This document shows, in pieces, positions 1 to 7,591 of a stretch of 38,329 bases of DNA. This DNA is from CAYQLK01 sp964426075 (lineage in GTDB: Bacteria > Patescibacteriota > Microgenomatia > CAYQLK01), in assembly GCA_964426075.1 (NCBI GenBank), contig CAYROP010000006.1, forward strand, positions 1 to 38,329, given 5' to 3'. Both the position numbers and the translations under genes were made by a program. The notes beneath the pieces were generated by a model that did no database searches, was not told the origin of the DNA, and worked only from the letters and a program-made list of their open reading frames with translations. Positions within the stretch are counted from its first letter, which is position 1. Each line of letters opens with the position of its first letter.

Positions 1-65
1 AGCTTAGTTTTGATTTCATCAAAAACGTTCGTTCTTTCCTTCCTTTTTTATATTGTGTTTGTATT

Positions 66-95
66 TTGATTAGGGCTAACCTGATAGGGTATGAT
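66..95 (+). promoter_or_regulatory. sigma70-type promoter for radA
   Basis: TTGATT (66-71) and TATGAT (90-95) are separated by 18 bp. The predicted transcript starts about 12-15 nt before the radA ATG at 116, leaving almost no 5' leader. No Shine-Dalgarno sequence is visible. Short leaders recur at several genes in this window. Confidence 0.55.
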
Positions 96-115
96 GTGGC
101 TGGATTTTTAATCTA

Positions 116-1426
116 ATGAAAAAACAAACAAATTATATTTGCACTAACTGTGGTTACTATTCACCAGTAATGATGGGTAAGTGTCCAGAGTGTGCGGAGT
201 GGGGTACATTTGAGTTAAAGATTCAAGAGGAAAATATAGCTAAAACAAATATTACAGCTAGTCCAATTAGTTTAACTCAGGTAAAGGAAACAGACTTAAA
301 ATTACGTCATCAAACAGGATTCGGAGAATTTGACAGAGTGTTAGGCGGAGGACTGGTAGCTGGGTCGGTTGTATTAGTTGCAGGAGATCCTGGTATAGGA
401 AAATCAACTTTGCTCTTAGAGTCGGCTGTAAATATCGCGAAAGATAATCCTAAAAAAGAAGTTTTGTATGTATCAGGTGAAGAATCGGCTTATCAAATTA
501 AACTCAGAAGTTCAAGGATTGCCAAGGATATTCCTGATAATTTAAAGGTTTTAGCAGAGACAGATGTAGAAGTTATTGTTTCAACAATTGAGAAATATAA
601 ATACGAATTGGTGATTGTTGATTCAATACAAACAATTCAAACCCCAAGCGTTAGTGGGTCTTGGGGAAGTTTGGTTCAGATTAGAGAATCTACCTTGAGA
701 TTTGCTAAAGTCGCAAAGTCACTTCATATTCCAATTATGATTGTGGGGCATGTTACAAAAGAGGGTGAGATAGCAGGTCCAAAAATATTGGAACATCTTG
801 TGGATGTAGTTTTGGTTTTGGAAGGAGATCAATTTGGAATATTTCGAATACTTAGAGCTTCAAAGAATCGTTACGGTTCGACGTCAGAAGTTGGTATTTT
901 TGAGATGAGAGACAAGGGCTTAATAGAGGTTAAAAATCCTTCGGAACTGTTTCTGTCTGAATGGAAAGATAATCTTCCTGGTTCGGTTATTTTTCCTTCG
1001 GTTCAAGGAGATCGTCCAATTTTGGTCGAAGTTCAGGCTTTGGTAACGCCAAGTTTGTTCGGTAATCCACGAAGGGTAGCGACTGGTGTAGATTACTCAA
1101 GACTACAAAATATAATTGCGGTTTTAACTAAATTTGGTAAATTACCATTAGGAACTTGTGATGTGGTGGTAAATGTGGCTGGGGGAATGAATATTAAAGA
1201 GCCGGCAATGGATTTGGCCGTAGCTGTAGCTATTTATAGTGCTGTAAAAAATAAGTCACTTAAAGAAAATACTGTCGTGTTTGGTGAATTGGGTTTGTTG
1301 GGTGAGATAAGAAGGGTTTCTTTTGATCAAAAACGGGTTGAGGAAGCAAAAAAATTGGGTTTTAATTCAATTATCCAACCTAACGGGTTAAAAAATATTA
1401 TCGAAGCAATGAGAGCTTTGCAGTAA
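116..1426 (+). CDS. radA: DNA repair protein RadA (Sms), ATP-dependent branch-migration factor
   Basis: RadA is a RecA-like ATPase that promotes branch migration of recombination intermediates in the cytoplasm. The 436-aa product has the family's full layout: an N-terminal four-cysteine zinc finger (C9, C12, C23, C26), a Walker A motif GDPGIGKST at about residues 90-98, the RadA-specific KNRYG motif at 250-254, and a C-terminal Lon-like domain (GGMNIKEPAMDLAVA, around residue 360). Length is close to the usual 450 aa, so the gene looks complete. The ATG at 116 puts the zinc finger at its normal distance from the N-terminus. The next gene starts 4 nt after the stop, so the two are probably co-transcribed from the promoter at 66-95. 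Confidence 0.97.
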   Translation: MKKQTNYICTNCGYYSPVMMGKCPECAEWGTFELKIQEENIAKTNITASPISLTQVKETDLKLRHQTGFGEFDRVLGGGLVAGSVVLVAGDPGIGKSTLLLESAVNIAKDNPKKEVLYVSGEESAYQIKLRSSRIAKDIPDNLKVLAETDVEVIVSTIEKYKYELVIVDSIQTIQTPSVSGSWGSLVQIRESTLRFAKVAKSLHIPIMIVGHVTKEGEIAGPKILEHLVDVVLVLEGDQFGIFRILRASKNRYGSTSEVGIFEMRDKGLIEVKNPSELFLSEWKDNLPGSVIFPSVQGDRPILVEVQALVTPSLFGNPRRVATGVDYSRLQNIIAVLTKFGKLPLGTCDVVVNVAGGMNIKEPAMDLAVAVAIYSAVKNKSLKENTVVFGELGLLGEIRRVSFDQKRVEEAKKLGFNSIIQPNGLKNIIEAMRALQ

Positions 1427-1430
1427 TTAA

Positions 1431-2342
1431 ATGCCAAAATTTTTAATACCCAAAAACAAATTTTTATGGTTTCTACTTACTCGTGTTTTGGGTATGGCTA
1501 TTTTACTTAGCTTTGGTGGTTATCTTGCTAGGCCTGGGGTGTGGCCAGATTTTCCATTTGATCCACCAGTGTTTGCAGAAATTATTAGTGCCTTTGTTTT
1601 TGGAGCAATCGGTTTCTTTCTACCAGATTTAATTGTAATAGGCACAAAATCTGGTTTTACAAGAATTATGGATATGATTGCAGTAAGAGTTTCGGCTAGT
1701 GTAGTAAAGAGCTTGCCAAAAAGAAGAGCTCGCAAAAAAAATAAGATAAAACATGAGGCTGATTGGGTTCTGGTTGATACTTCGGCATTGATGGATTCAA
1801 GGCTAGTTCGTGTTGTAGAGGCGGGGTTTTTGAGGGGAACTTTAGTTATTTCCAAAACAATTTTGACAGAGTTGAGACACTTGGCAGACAGTAAAGAAGA
1901 TTCAAAAAGAGAAAAAGGACGCAGAGCATTATCAGATCTGGCTAAGCTAAAAGATTTTAAGAGTATAAAGGTCAAGTTTGTTGACGGCTTTGTTCAAAAA
2001 GAGGCTGATGGCGGATTGATTGAGTTTGCATCAAGAAATAAGTTACCGCTTCTAACTGTCGATTTTAACCTTCTTAAGGAAGCTGAGGTAAGGGGTATTA
2101 CAGTAATGTCATTTAATACTTTGGCAAATGCGGTTAAAATAGACGCTTTGCCTGGGGACAGTCTAAAGATAAAAGTTGTCCAAGTGGGATCAGTTAAAGG
2201 GCAGGGGGTAGGGTTTTTGGCTGACGGAACAATGGTTGTTGTCGAGAACGGTGAAAATTTGTTGGGTAAATCTGTCAAAATCGAGGTGAATAAGGCAATT
2301 CAAAAAGATACAGGGCGTATTATTTTTGGTTCAGTAGCTTAA
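1431..2342 (+). CDS. YacL-like membrane protein with PIN and TRAM domains
   Basis: The 303-aa product has two N-terminal hydrophobic segments (about residues 10-33 and 45-72), a basic linker (KRRARKKNK), a PIN nuclease fold beginning DWVLVDTSALMD (first acidic residue D116), and a C-terminal TRAM-like beta-barrel of about 55 residues (SLKIKVVQVG to the end). This matches the YacL family. PIN domains are Mg-dependent ribonucleases and TRAM binds RNA, so a membrane-tethered RNase role is likely, but no substrate is known. In Bacillus the order is radA-disA-yacL; here yacL follows radA directly and no disA is present. It lies 4 nt downstream of radA and is probably translated from the same transcript. 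Confidence 0.9.
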   Translation: MPKFLIPKNKFLWFLLTRVLGMAILLSFGGYLARPGVWPDFPFDPPVFAEIISAFVFGAIGFFLPDLIVIGTKSGFTRIMDMIAVRVSASVVKSLPKRRARKKNKIKHEADWVLVDTSALMDSRLVRVVEAGFLRGTLVISKTILTELRHLADSKEDSKREKGRRALSDLAKLKDFKSIKVKFVDGFVQKEADGGLIEFASRNKLPLLTVDFNLLKEAEVRGITVMSFNTLANAVKIDALPGDSLKIKVVQVGSVKGQGVGFLADGTMVVVENGENLLGKSVKIEVNKAIQKDTGRIIFGSVA

Positions 2343-2540
2343 TTTTCTTAAACTTTAGCTTCATAGTTATACCCTCACAGAATTATTAAATAGTTATCCA
2401 CAAAAACTGGTTTTAATCTTAACATTAAATTTTGTGTCTGTTTTGCTTATTGTGATAAGGTTGTTTATTAACTTGTCATAAATATAATACTATCGGTTAT
2501 GCTTTTTTTATGGATAAATAGCTATAGGGCAGTAAATATG
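2343..2540. other. AT-rich intergenic spacer with DnaA-box-like sites
   Basis: No gene is seen. The stretch contains a consensus DnaA box TTATCCACA at 2394-2402 and a one-mismatch copy on the minus strand (TTATCCATA, plus-strand positions 2509-2517). Two sites are too few to call an origin. Confidence 0.3.
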
Positions 2541-2569
2541 TTGACATAAAAATTATAACCGTGTAATAT
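2541..2569 (+). promoter_or_regulatory. sigma70-type promoter for candidate ncRNA
   Basis: TTGACA (2541-2546), a 17-bp spacer and TAATAT (2564-2569) predict a start near 2576. CTATAGGGC at 2522-2530 is the exact reverse complement of GCCCTATAG (3091-3099) at the sortase promoter. Confidence 0.5.
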
Positions 2570-2575
2570 CAAATT

Positions 2576-2980
2576 ACAGACTGAATGACTGTGTAACTTA
2601 AATCTCGTATAGCATGAAAGAGTTGTTTAACAGTGAATTGTCGCTGGCTTCGCTCTTTGTTTTGGACTAGTTCCAAAAGAGCTTGTGCTTAAAGCTTAGC
2701 AAGGCTTTTGTCCTAAAAAGGGCTTTGTTAGCTTTAAGCCAGGAGATAAATGATCCGCACTTTTTATTTTTAATCTTTAAGGCAAACTTTCTTGTTTAGC
2801 TGATCTAAGGCAAATTGATTAGTAGGGACGGAAAGGTTAAAGATTCGAACTAATTAGATGTAGGGAAAAATGAGCATAAAAAAGAGCATTACTACCGCAG
2901 ACTGAATGAACTCGTATAGCAATGCTCTGTGAGGTGTTTTAGGGAAGCGACTTAGGGCAGCTAAGTTGCTTTCCTTGTTT
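2576..2980 (+). ncRNA. candidate structured non-coding RNA, about 405 nt, family not recognised
   Basis: The stretch has no credible ORF but has its own promoter, a strong terminator (2941-2980) and a run of helices. GCTC plus TTTTGGA (2652-2655, 2660-2666) pairs with TCCAAAA plus GAGC (2672-2682). GCTTAAAGCT (2687-2696) pairs with AGCTTTAAGC (2730-2739). AATCTTTAA (2772-2780) pairs with TTAAAGATT (2837-2845). AGAGCATT (2883-2890) pairs with AATGCTCT (2921-2928). A two-part motif, CAGACTGAATGA then CTCGTATAGCA, occurs at the 5' end (2577-2588, 2604-2614) and again at the 3' end (2898-2909, 2911-2921). I looked for conserved elements of RNase P RNA, tmRNA, SRP RNA and 6S RNA and found none. 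A tiny ORF with a good Shine-Dalgarno (AGGAGATAAATG, 2741-2752; seven codons) lies inside and may be fortuitous. Family and function are unknown. Confidence 0.55.
2941..2980 (+). terminator. Rho-independent terminator of candidate ncRNA
   Basis: A 15-bp stem (2941-2955 with 2961-2975; two G-U pairs, no mismatches) closes a GGCAG loop and is followed by TTGTTT. It is the strongest terminator-like structure in the window. Confidence 0.8.
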
Positions 2981-3069
2981 ATTAATGTAAATCAGAGTTT
3001 GTATTACTGTCAAGGGGTAAAATAGTTAAAATTTACCTATTTTGAAGCTAAAATCCATTTTTTGAGTAA

Positions 3070-3087
3070 ATATTGTATACACAATAT
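3070..3087. promoter_or_regulatory. inverted repeat upstream of the sortase promoter, possible operator
   Basis: ATATTGT-N4-ACAATAT is a perfect 7-bp inverted repeat ending 14 bp before the -35 box of the sortase gene. Its shape suits a dimeric regulator, but no regulator gene is identified nearby. Confidence 0.35.
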
Positions 3088-3092
3088 ATTGC

Positions 3093-3130
3093 CCTATAGT
3101 ATTGACTTTTTAACTAATCTTTAGTATAAT
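3093..3130 (+). promoter_or_regulatory. consensus promoter of sortase gene with CCTATAGTA element
   Basis: TTGACT (3102-3107), a 17-bp spacer and a perfect TATAAT (3125-3130) predict a start near 3137, about 12 nt before the ATG. CCTATAGTA (3093-3101) abuts the -35 box. The same nine bases sit 1 bp upstream of the -35 box of the LPKTG gene (5878-5886). Confidence 0.75.
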
Positions 3131-3148
3131 GCCGTCTAGTTAAATACT

Positions 3149-5857
3149 ATGATTAGAGCATTAGATAGTGTAGTAAATGACGAAACCGAAATTGCCCATT
3201 CGATTGGGGGATTTGTTGCAGATCCATTTGAACAGTTAACGCAAGAGGAAATAGATTTAATTGGATTGTCAGAAATTTATGACAATGCCAAAATTGATAC
3301 GATTAAAGAAACTTATAATTCTAGGTTTGCTAGATCAAGAAACATTTTCAGAACATCAAAATTAAGTAATTTTTCTGAGCGTACTAAAGCTAAAGGTAAG
3401 AAAATGATCTTTAGATCTGGAACGGCTTTTGTACTAAATTATTCCGCAGATGCATTAAGTGTTGTTCCTGTTACAGTGCCGGGGGCGATAGTGGCCTCAA
3501 CGGTTGCTGGTGCTTTAGGTACAGGTTATGACAGTTTTGTGAACAAACAAACTTCTCACAAACTTTTTGGTTATTCACAAACACAAGAGTTCTTGACTGC
3601 AAAATCAACTTTAGAGCCAGATTCACTAAAAGGTAGAAAAAGAGAATATAGAGATTTAATCGATAGGTTAGAGGATGCTAATTATGTTGTTCGTGAAGAT
3701 GTGGAGTTTGACTTGGCTGAAGTTAAAAAGTTAATCAGAGCTGTTGAAGATGGAATGATTTATAACGCTAGAACCTCTGTTGAGGTAAAAGTTACATCTG
3801 ACAAGTCTGCAGCAAATAAGGGATGGATCGAGGTTGATGGATTGCAGGATGGTTTGGCTTATTTATATGACCAAAAAAGAAAACTAACAACTAAATTAGT
3901 TGAATTTGAGGATGATACTGAAGCTAAAAATGATATTTTACTTGGACTTTTGCCAAGAGACATAGCTAAACAAAAAGACAGGATTATTGAAGATGTAGTT
4001 GCAGAGAGAATTCAAACTCTTAAATCACGAATTAAAAGCAGGCAAAATCGAATGTGGGTCGGTGAAACTGTAGTTTCTACAGCTTTGTCAGTAACAGGTG
4101 GTTTGATTGTTGGTAAATGGTTAGAGAGAAGTTTGGGTTTGGGACAAGAGGTTGCGAGAGCGACAAAATCAAGCCTGAATCAATATTTCGAGTATAACAA
4201 AGACATATTTGTTGAAAATCCAGTTGCGTTTAAAGGCACGCTTGCAACTGTAGCTGATACCCATATTGCTGATCAAATTGACAGAGTTTTGTCTGATGAA
4301 GTAGCTAGTTTGACTAAGGAGGATTTGAGTCTTCGTGAGTTTGCTGAATTTAGAGGTCTTACTGATGGTAGTGAATTCAGAGCTTTGTACGAAGAAGAAT
4401 TTTTGAATAACGCTAATGGCGAAGATATAAAATCGGTTCTTGACTTAGTAGGAGAGTCTGATTTGGACACAACACAAGGTGCACTTGATTTTGTGACGGC
4501 ATCTGGATTGGATAAATATGCAGTAGATGTTGAGACTAATTTGCCGATTTTGACGATTTTTGCTGAAAAAGAAATTGTTACCGGTAGTGAAATGGTTTCT
4601 CTAATGAAAAGAAACCCTCGAGTTTTTGGCGACCTTGATCAAAGATACATTGGCGATGTTAAGTATTTTGATGCTATTTCGAGAATGCCTAAAGAAGATT
4701 TGGATAAATATATGCAAAGTTTTGGTGATTTGGAGCAAAGTAATTACACAGCTGAAGCTGCAGTTAAAAAACTTGAAATTTTAGCTGCACAAGTTGATGT
4801 TTCTTATGAAGAAAGACTTGTTAGTGTGCCGATTGTTGAAAACTATCGAGTTGTGAGTGGAGATAGTGTCTATCAAATTCTTGAAAAAAATAATATTGCT
4901 CTTGATAGCCCTGAATCAGTTAAATTTGTTTCTGATAACAGAGAATCACTGCTTCTTACTGCATCTCAATTTGGTAACGGAGATGATCTAAATCAGATGT
5001 TAGCAAAAATCGACTCAGGAGAAATGACATCAATTAGCGATGATTTAGCTTTATCTGGGAGAGCGTTGCATTGGATCAACACTGGGGATCAGTTTTCTAT
5101 TCAAACTGGTTTTGAAGAAAGAGTTGAAAGAGTACAGATTGGTGAAAAACCTGCTTGGCTTACACCAATTGAAGCTCCAAAAATTACCGAAACTCCTCTT
5201 GCTGAAGCTAATTCCGAAAATATTGTCACTGCAGAAAAAATTATTGATTTGAGAAATAGTCATATTCCTGAAAGGTTGGAGATATCAAGCATTGGTTTGT
5301 CTGCGGATGTTAACGAGGTTGCTAGTTTAAGCAATGTTGATTATCCGTATTTGAGTAGAGACTTTGTTGGACATATGGCTGAAACAGGTGCAATGGGATA
5401 CGACGATTGGCCGAATAAAAATATGATTATTGGTGGACATGTAAGTTATCAAGGTAACCCTGCAGTTTTTTATAACTTGCATAAAGTTCAAGGTGGGGAA
5501 GTGATCAAAATAACTGACGTGTCTGGTCGTGAGACTTTGTACAAAATCAGAAGTATGGAAATAGTTCACGAATCAGAAATAGGTCAAAGAGTTGGATTGG
5601 CTTCCAATGATGAGATATTGACTTTAATTACCTGTCAGTACAATCAAAACGAGAATAAGATTGTTGTTGTTGCAGACAAGTGGGACCCGATGGCAGCAAC
5701 TACAGATGAAAACAAGCTTGCCCAGCTTCGAAGTCAGCTTGAGGCTGTAAAACAAGTTTTTGACTTCTCTGACGGATCTCCTGAATCAACAAAAACTACG
5801 AATAACATTGTTGACCTTAAGAAGTTCAGAGATCAAATTTTGGATAAAGTAGCTTAA
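3149..5857 (+). CDS. large LysM-sortase fusion protein
   Basis: The 902-aa protein ends in a sortase domain (about residues 705-850). Sortases are membrane transpeptidases that cut LPXTG-type signals and link the protein to the cell wall or to another subunit. The catalytic His is in IIGGHVSYQGN (H764) and the Cys in TLITC (C829). The position normally held by the catalytic Arg reads Lys (K837 in NENKIVVV). A LysM-like segment (YRVVSGDSVYQILEKNN, from about residue 564) precedes it. The N-terminal 550 residues are mostly helical and charged, with hydrophobic stretches near 90-130 and 302-330 that could be membrane segments; I recognise no family there. There is no classical signal peptide. 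The following gene encodes an LPKTG protein, the likely substrate, under a promoter with the same upstream element. The usual sortase is about 200-300 aa, so this one is unusually long. Confidence 0.82.
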   Translation: MIRALDSVVNDETEIAHSIGGFVADPFEQLTQEEIDLIGLSEIYDNAKIDTIKETYNSRFARSRNIFRTSKLSNFSERTKAKGKKMIFRSGTAFVLNYSADALSVVPVTVPGAIVASTVAGALGTGYDSFVNKQTSHKLFGYSQTQEFLTAKSTLEPDSLKGRKREYRDLIDRLEDANYVVREDVEFDLAEVKKLIRAVEDGMIYNARTSVEVKVTSDKSAANKGWIEVDGLQDGLAYLYDQKRKLTTKLVEFEDDTEAKNDILLGLLPRDIAKQKDRIIEDVVAERIQTLKSRIKSRQNRMWVGETVVSTALSVTGGLIVGKWLERSLGLGQEVARATKSSLNQYFEYNKDIFVENPVAFKGTLATVADTHIADQIDRVLSDEVASLTKEDLSLREFAEFRGLTDGSEFRALYEEEFLNNANGEDIKSVLDLVGESDLDTTQGALDFVTASGLDKYAVDVETNLPILTIFAEKEIVTGSEMVSLMKRNPRVFGDLDQRYIGDVKYFDAISRMPKEDLDKYMQSFGDLEQSNYTAEAAVKKLEILAAQVDVSYEERLVSVPIVENYRVVSGDSVYQILEKNNIALDSPESVKFVSDNRESLLLTASQFGNGDDLNQMLAKIDSGEMTSISDDLALSGRALHWINTGDQFSIQTGFEERVERVQIGEKPAWLTPIEAPKITETPLAEANSENIVTAEKIIDLRNSHIPERLEISSIGLSADVNEVASLSNVDYPYLSRDFVGHMAETGAMGYDDWPNKNMIIGGHVSYQGNPAVFYNLHKVQGGEVIKITDVSGRETLYKIRSMEIVHESEIGQRVGLASNDEILTLITCQYNQNENKIVVVADKWDPMAATTDENKLAQLRSQLEAVKQVFDFSDGSPESTKTTNNIVDLKKFRDQILDKVA

Positions 5858-5877
5858 CTTTTATCTATTATATATAA

Positions 5878-5916
5878 CCTATAGTACTTGACAAAAGGTT
5901 ATTAATAATATATAAT
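5878..5916 (+). promoter_or_regulatory. perfect consensus promoter P1 of LPKTG gene with CCTATAGTA element
   Basis: TTGACA (5888-5893), a 17-bp spacer and TATAAT (5911-5916) match the consensus at every position. CCTATAGTA (5878-5886) lies 1 bp upstream, as at the sortase promoter. Confidence 0.8.
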
Positions 5917-5973
5917 TGTTAGGCAATAATATATATTCGTTTGTAACACTAAGTTTTACTCTGATATATATTG

Positions 5974-6002
5974 TTGACAAAATAAAAACAGGTGTTTATT
6001 AT
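5974..6002 (+). promoter_or_regulatory. second promoter P2 of LPKTG gene
   Basis: TTGACA (5974-5979), a 17-bp spacer and TATTAT (5997-6002) put a start about 20 nt before the ATG at 6030. Two near-consensus promoters in tandem suggest strong expression of this surface protein. Confidence 0.65.
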
Positions 6003-6029
6003 CCTGTAGTTACAAGTTATAAAACATAA

Positions 6030-7376
6030 ATGAAACTAAACAAAAAGGCGACATTTTTAACTTTGACCGGACTTGTTGTAATGTCTGGTATTTTTCCTAT
6101 GATCGGCGGTTTCGCTGCTGGTAATCCTAATTTGACTCTTGAACAAAGAGTTAAAAACTATGGCAACGGTCACGAGTCTCTAAACGAAAGTCCGTTTAGT
6201 TTTACTAACGCCGGTGCAGTCCCAAATGATTTCATGCAATATATCGTCACACTTGAAAACTCTGGTGATGACGCTAATAACGTAAAAGTAAAAGTTAACT
6301 TGCCTGACGAAACAGTCGTAGGTAAGAAAGCTGCAGTTTATGTTGTTGGATCTGCCGGATTTGATATTGGACCAGCTGTAGTTGGTGCAACATCAATCAA
6401 ATACTTCGATGATAACTCTGAAATAACTCCTGCTGGAAGTGATTCCGACGGGCGTGATGAAAGGGTAGACTCTATTGAGTTTGCTTTGGAAAAAGTTCCG
6501 TCTGGAACTGTTGGATCTAGTGATCGTGAAATCAAGATTCAATATTCCGTTAGAATGGCTAAAGATATTGGAGAATCAGTAGTAAATGATGCAAATGCAT
6601 CAGTTAGCTTAACTTCAACTGAGGTTTCTAATGTTTCTGGAAACGAAGTTCACACAAAATTATCAGGTAAGCCTGAGTTTAAGGCAGCCTCTGACACCTT
6701 TAAGGTGCAAGCAGGTCCAAACGAAGAATCTGATGACTGGAAGAATGATTCAGTTGAAATTGATCCTGAGTCTGATGCTTTCTTGGGTGTTTGGGTAAAG
6801 AACTTATTCCACAACACGACTGCTAATAACCCAGTTATTGAGGTTACATGGCCACAAGAATACAAAAACGAACACACATTGACAGCTACAATTAGCGGTT
6901 CAAATGTGTCGACTGCTAGCGATACAGTTAAAGTTAAGATCAAGAACGGTCAAGTTAATAAGCTTGAAGTGATCGATGGTAGCTTGATGTATCAGAACTA
7001 CAATAGTCAATCAATTGGCGCAACTATTACTAAGACTGCTAATGGTTTTAAAGTTGTAGCTAATGATTCGATTGCTGGTGGTAATGCGAATGTTACTTTG
7101 GTTAACGCTCACTTAAGAGCAGTTAAACAGGGTACAACTACACCAACACCGACTCCAACTAAAGAAAAAGTAGTTGAAAAAGAGTTCATTACTGAAAAAG
7201 TTGAAAAGAGAGTTGTGATTACAGAACTTCCTAAGACTGGACCAGAAGTATTTGGTCTAATTGGCGCAATCGGTGCAATTCCAGGCGGATTATTCTTAAG
7301 AAAGTTCAAGAGTAAAAAGAACGACTTTATCTCTTTTGGGCACGAAGTGGTCAAGAGAAACAATAAAAGAAAATAA
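6030..7376 (+). CDS. LPKTG-anchored secreted surface protein
   Basis: The 448-aa protein has an N-terminal signal peptide (MKLNKKATFLTLTGLVV, cleavage probably after GGFAA near residue 31), two or three beta-sandwich segments resembling DUF11-type repeats (about residues 40-370), a TPTPTPT linker, a charged stalk (KEKVVEKEFITEKVEKR) and a C-terminal cell-wall sorting signal: LPKTG (400-404), a hydrophobic stretch and a basic tail. The tail after the membrane segment is longer than usual (about 25 residues). It is the only canonical LPXTG motif I found in the window and sits directly downstream of the sortase gene, so it is very probably that enzyme's substrate. Ligand and exact role are unknown. 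Two near-consensus promoters precede it. Confidence 0.88.
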   Translation: MKLNKKATFLTLTGLVVMSGIFPMIGGFAAGNPNLTLEQRVKNYGNGHESLNESPFSFTNAGAVPNDFMQYIVTLENSGDDANNVKVKVNLPDETVVGKKAAVYVVGSAGFDIGPAVVGATSIKYFDDNSEITPAGSDSDGRDERVDSIEFALEKVPSGTVGSSDREIKIQYSVRMAKDIGESVVNDANASVSLTSTEVSNVSGNEVHTKLSGKPEFKAASDTFKVQAGPNEESDDWKNDSVEIDPESDAFLGVWVKNLFHNTTANNPVIEVTWPQEYKNEHTLTATISGSNVSTASDTVKVKIKNGQVNKLEVIDGSLMYQNYNSQSIGATITKTANGFKVVANDSIAGGNANVTLVNAHLRAVKQGTTTPTPTPTKEKVVEKEFITEKVEKRVVITELPKTGPEVFGLIGAIGAIPGGLFLRKFKSKKNDFISFGHEVVKRNNKRK

Positions 7377-7384
7377 ATAATTAA

Positions 7385-7459
7385 CTTCTAGGGTTTCACC
7401 CCTAGAAGCTGGGTGCTTCAAGTTGGGCAGGCTTGAGCATCCAGTTTGTAGGGGTGAAA
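7385..7459 (+). promoter_or_regulatory. overlapping alternative RNA hairpins between the LPKTG gene and rho
   Basis: CTTCTAGGG (7385-7393) can pair with CCCTAGAAG (7400-7408) as a 9-bp hairpin. The loop and right arm, TTTCACCCCTA (7394-7404), can instead pair over 11 bp with TAGGGGTGAAA (7449-7459). That outer stem would enclose a third hairpin (7409-7422 with 7432-7444). The first and second pairings exclude each other, as in attenuators. A weak T-run (TTTTT at 7469-7473) follows. It may be the LPKTG transcript's 3' end or a switch for read-through into rho. Confidence 0.5.
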
Positions 7460-7484
7460 TAAAAAGGGTTTTTAAGAATAACTA

Positions 7485-7514
7485 TTGACAGATAGTGTGG
7501 GAAATGTTTACGAT
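7485..7514 (+). promoter_or_regulatory. probable rho promoter
   Basis: TTGACA (7485-7490), an 18-bp spacer and TACGAT (7509-7514). The predicted leader to the ATG at 7592 is about 70 nt, longer than for neighbouring genes. Confidence 0.5.
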
Positions 7515-7591
7515 GTGGGCAGTTCCCCTTTGGAAATAGATTCATAAAAGTCATTTTTGGTTTCAAAAAATACCTTTTCCTAAATAAATAA

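Noticed and set aside
2837..2860. T-arm-like ATTCGAAC suggesting a tRNA or tmRNA
   Set aside because: No matching acceptor, D or anticodon arms, no tag-peptide ORF, and the T stem does not pair properly on either strand.
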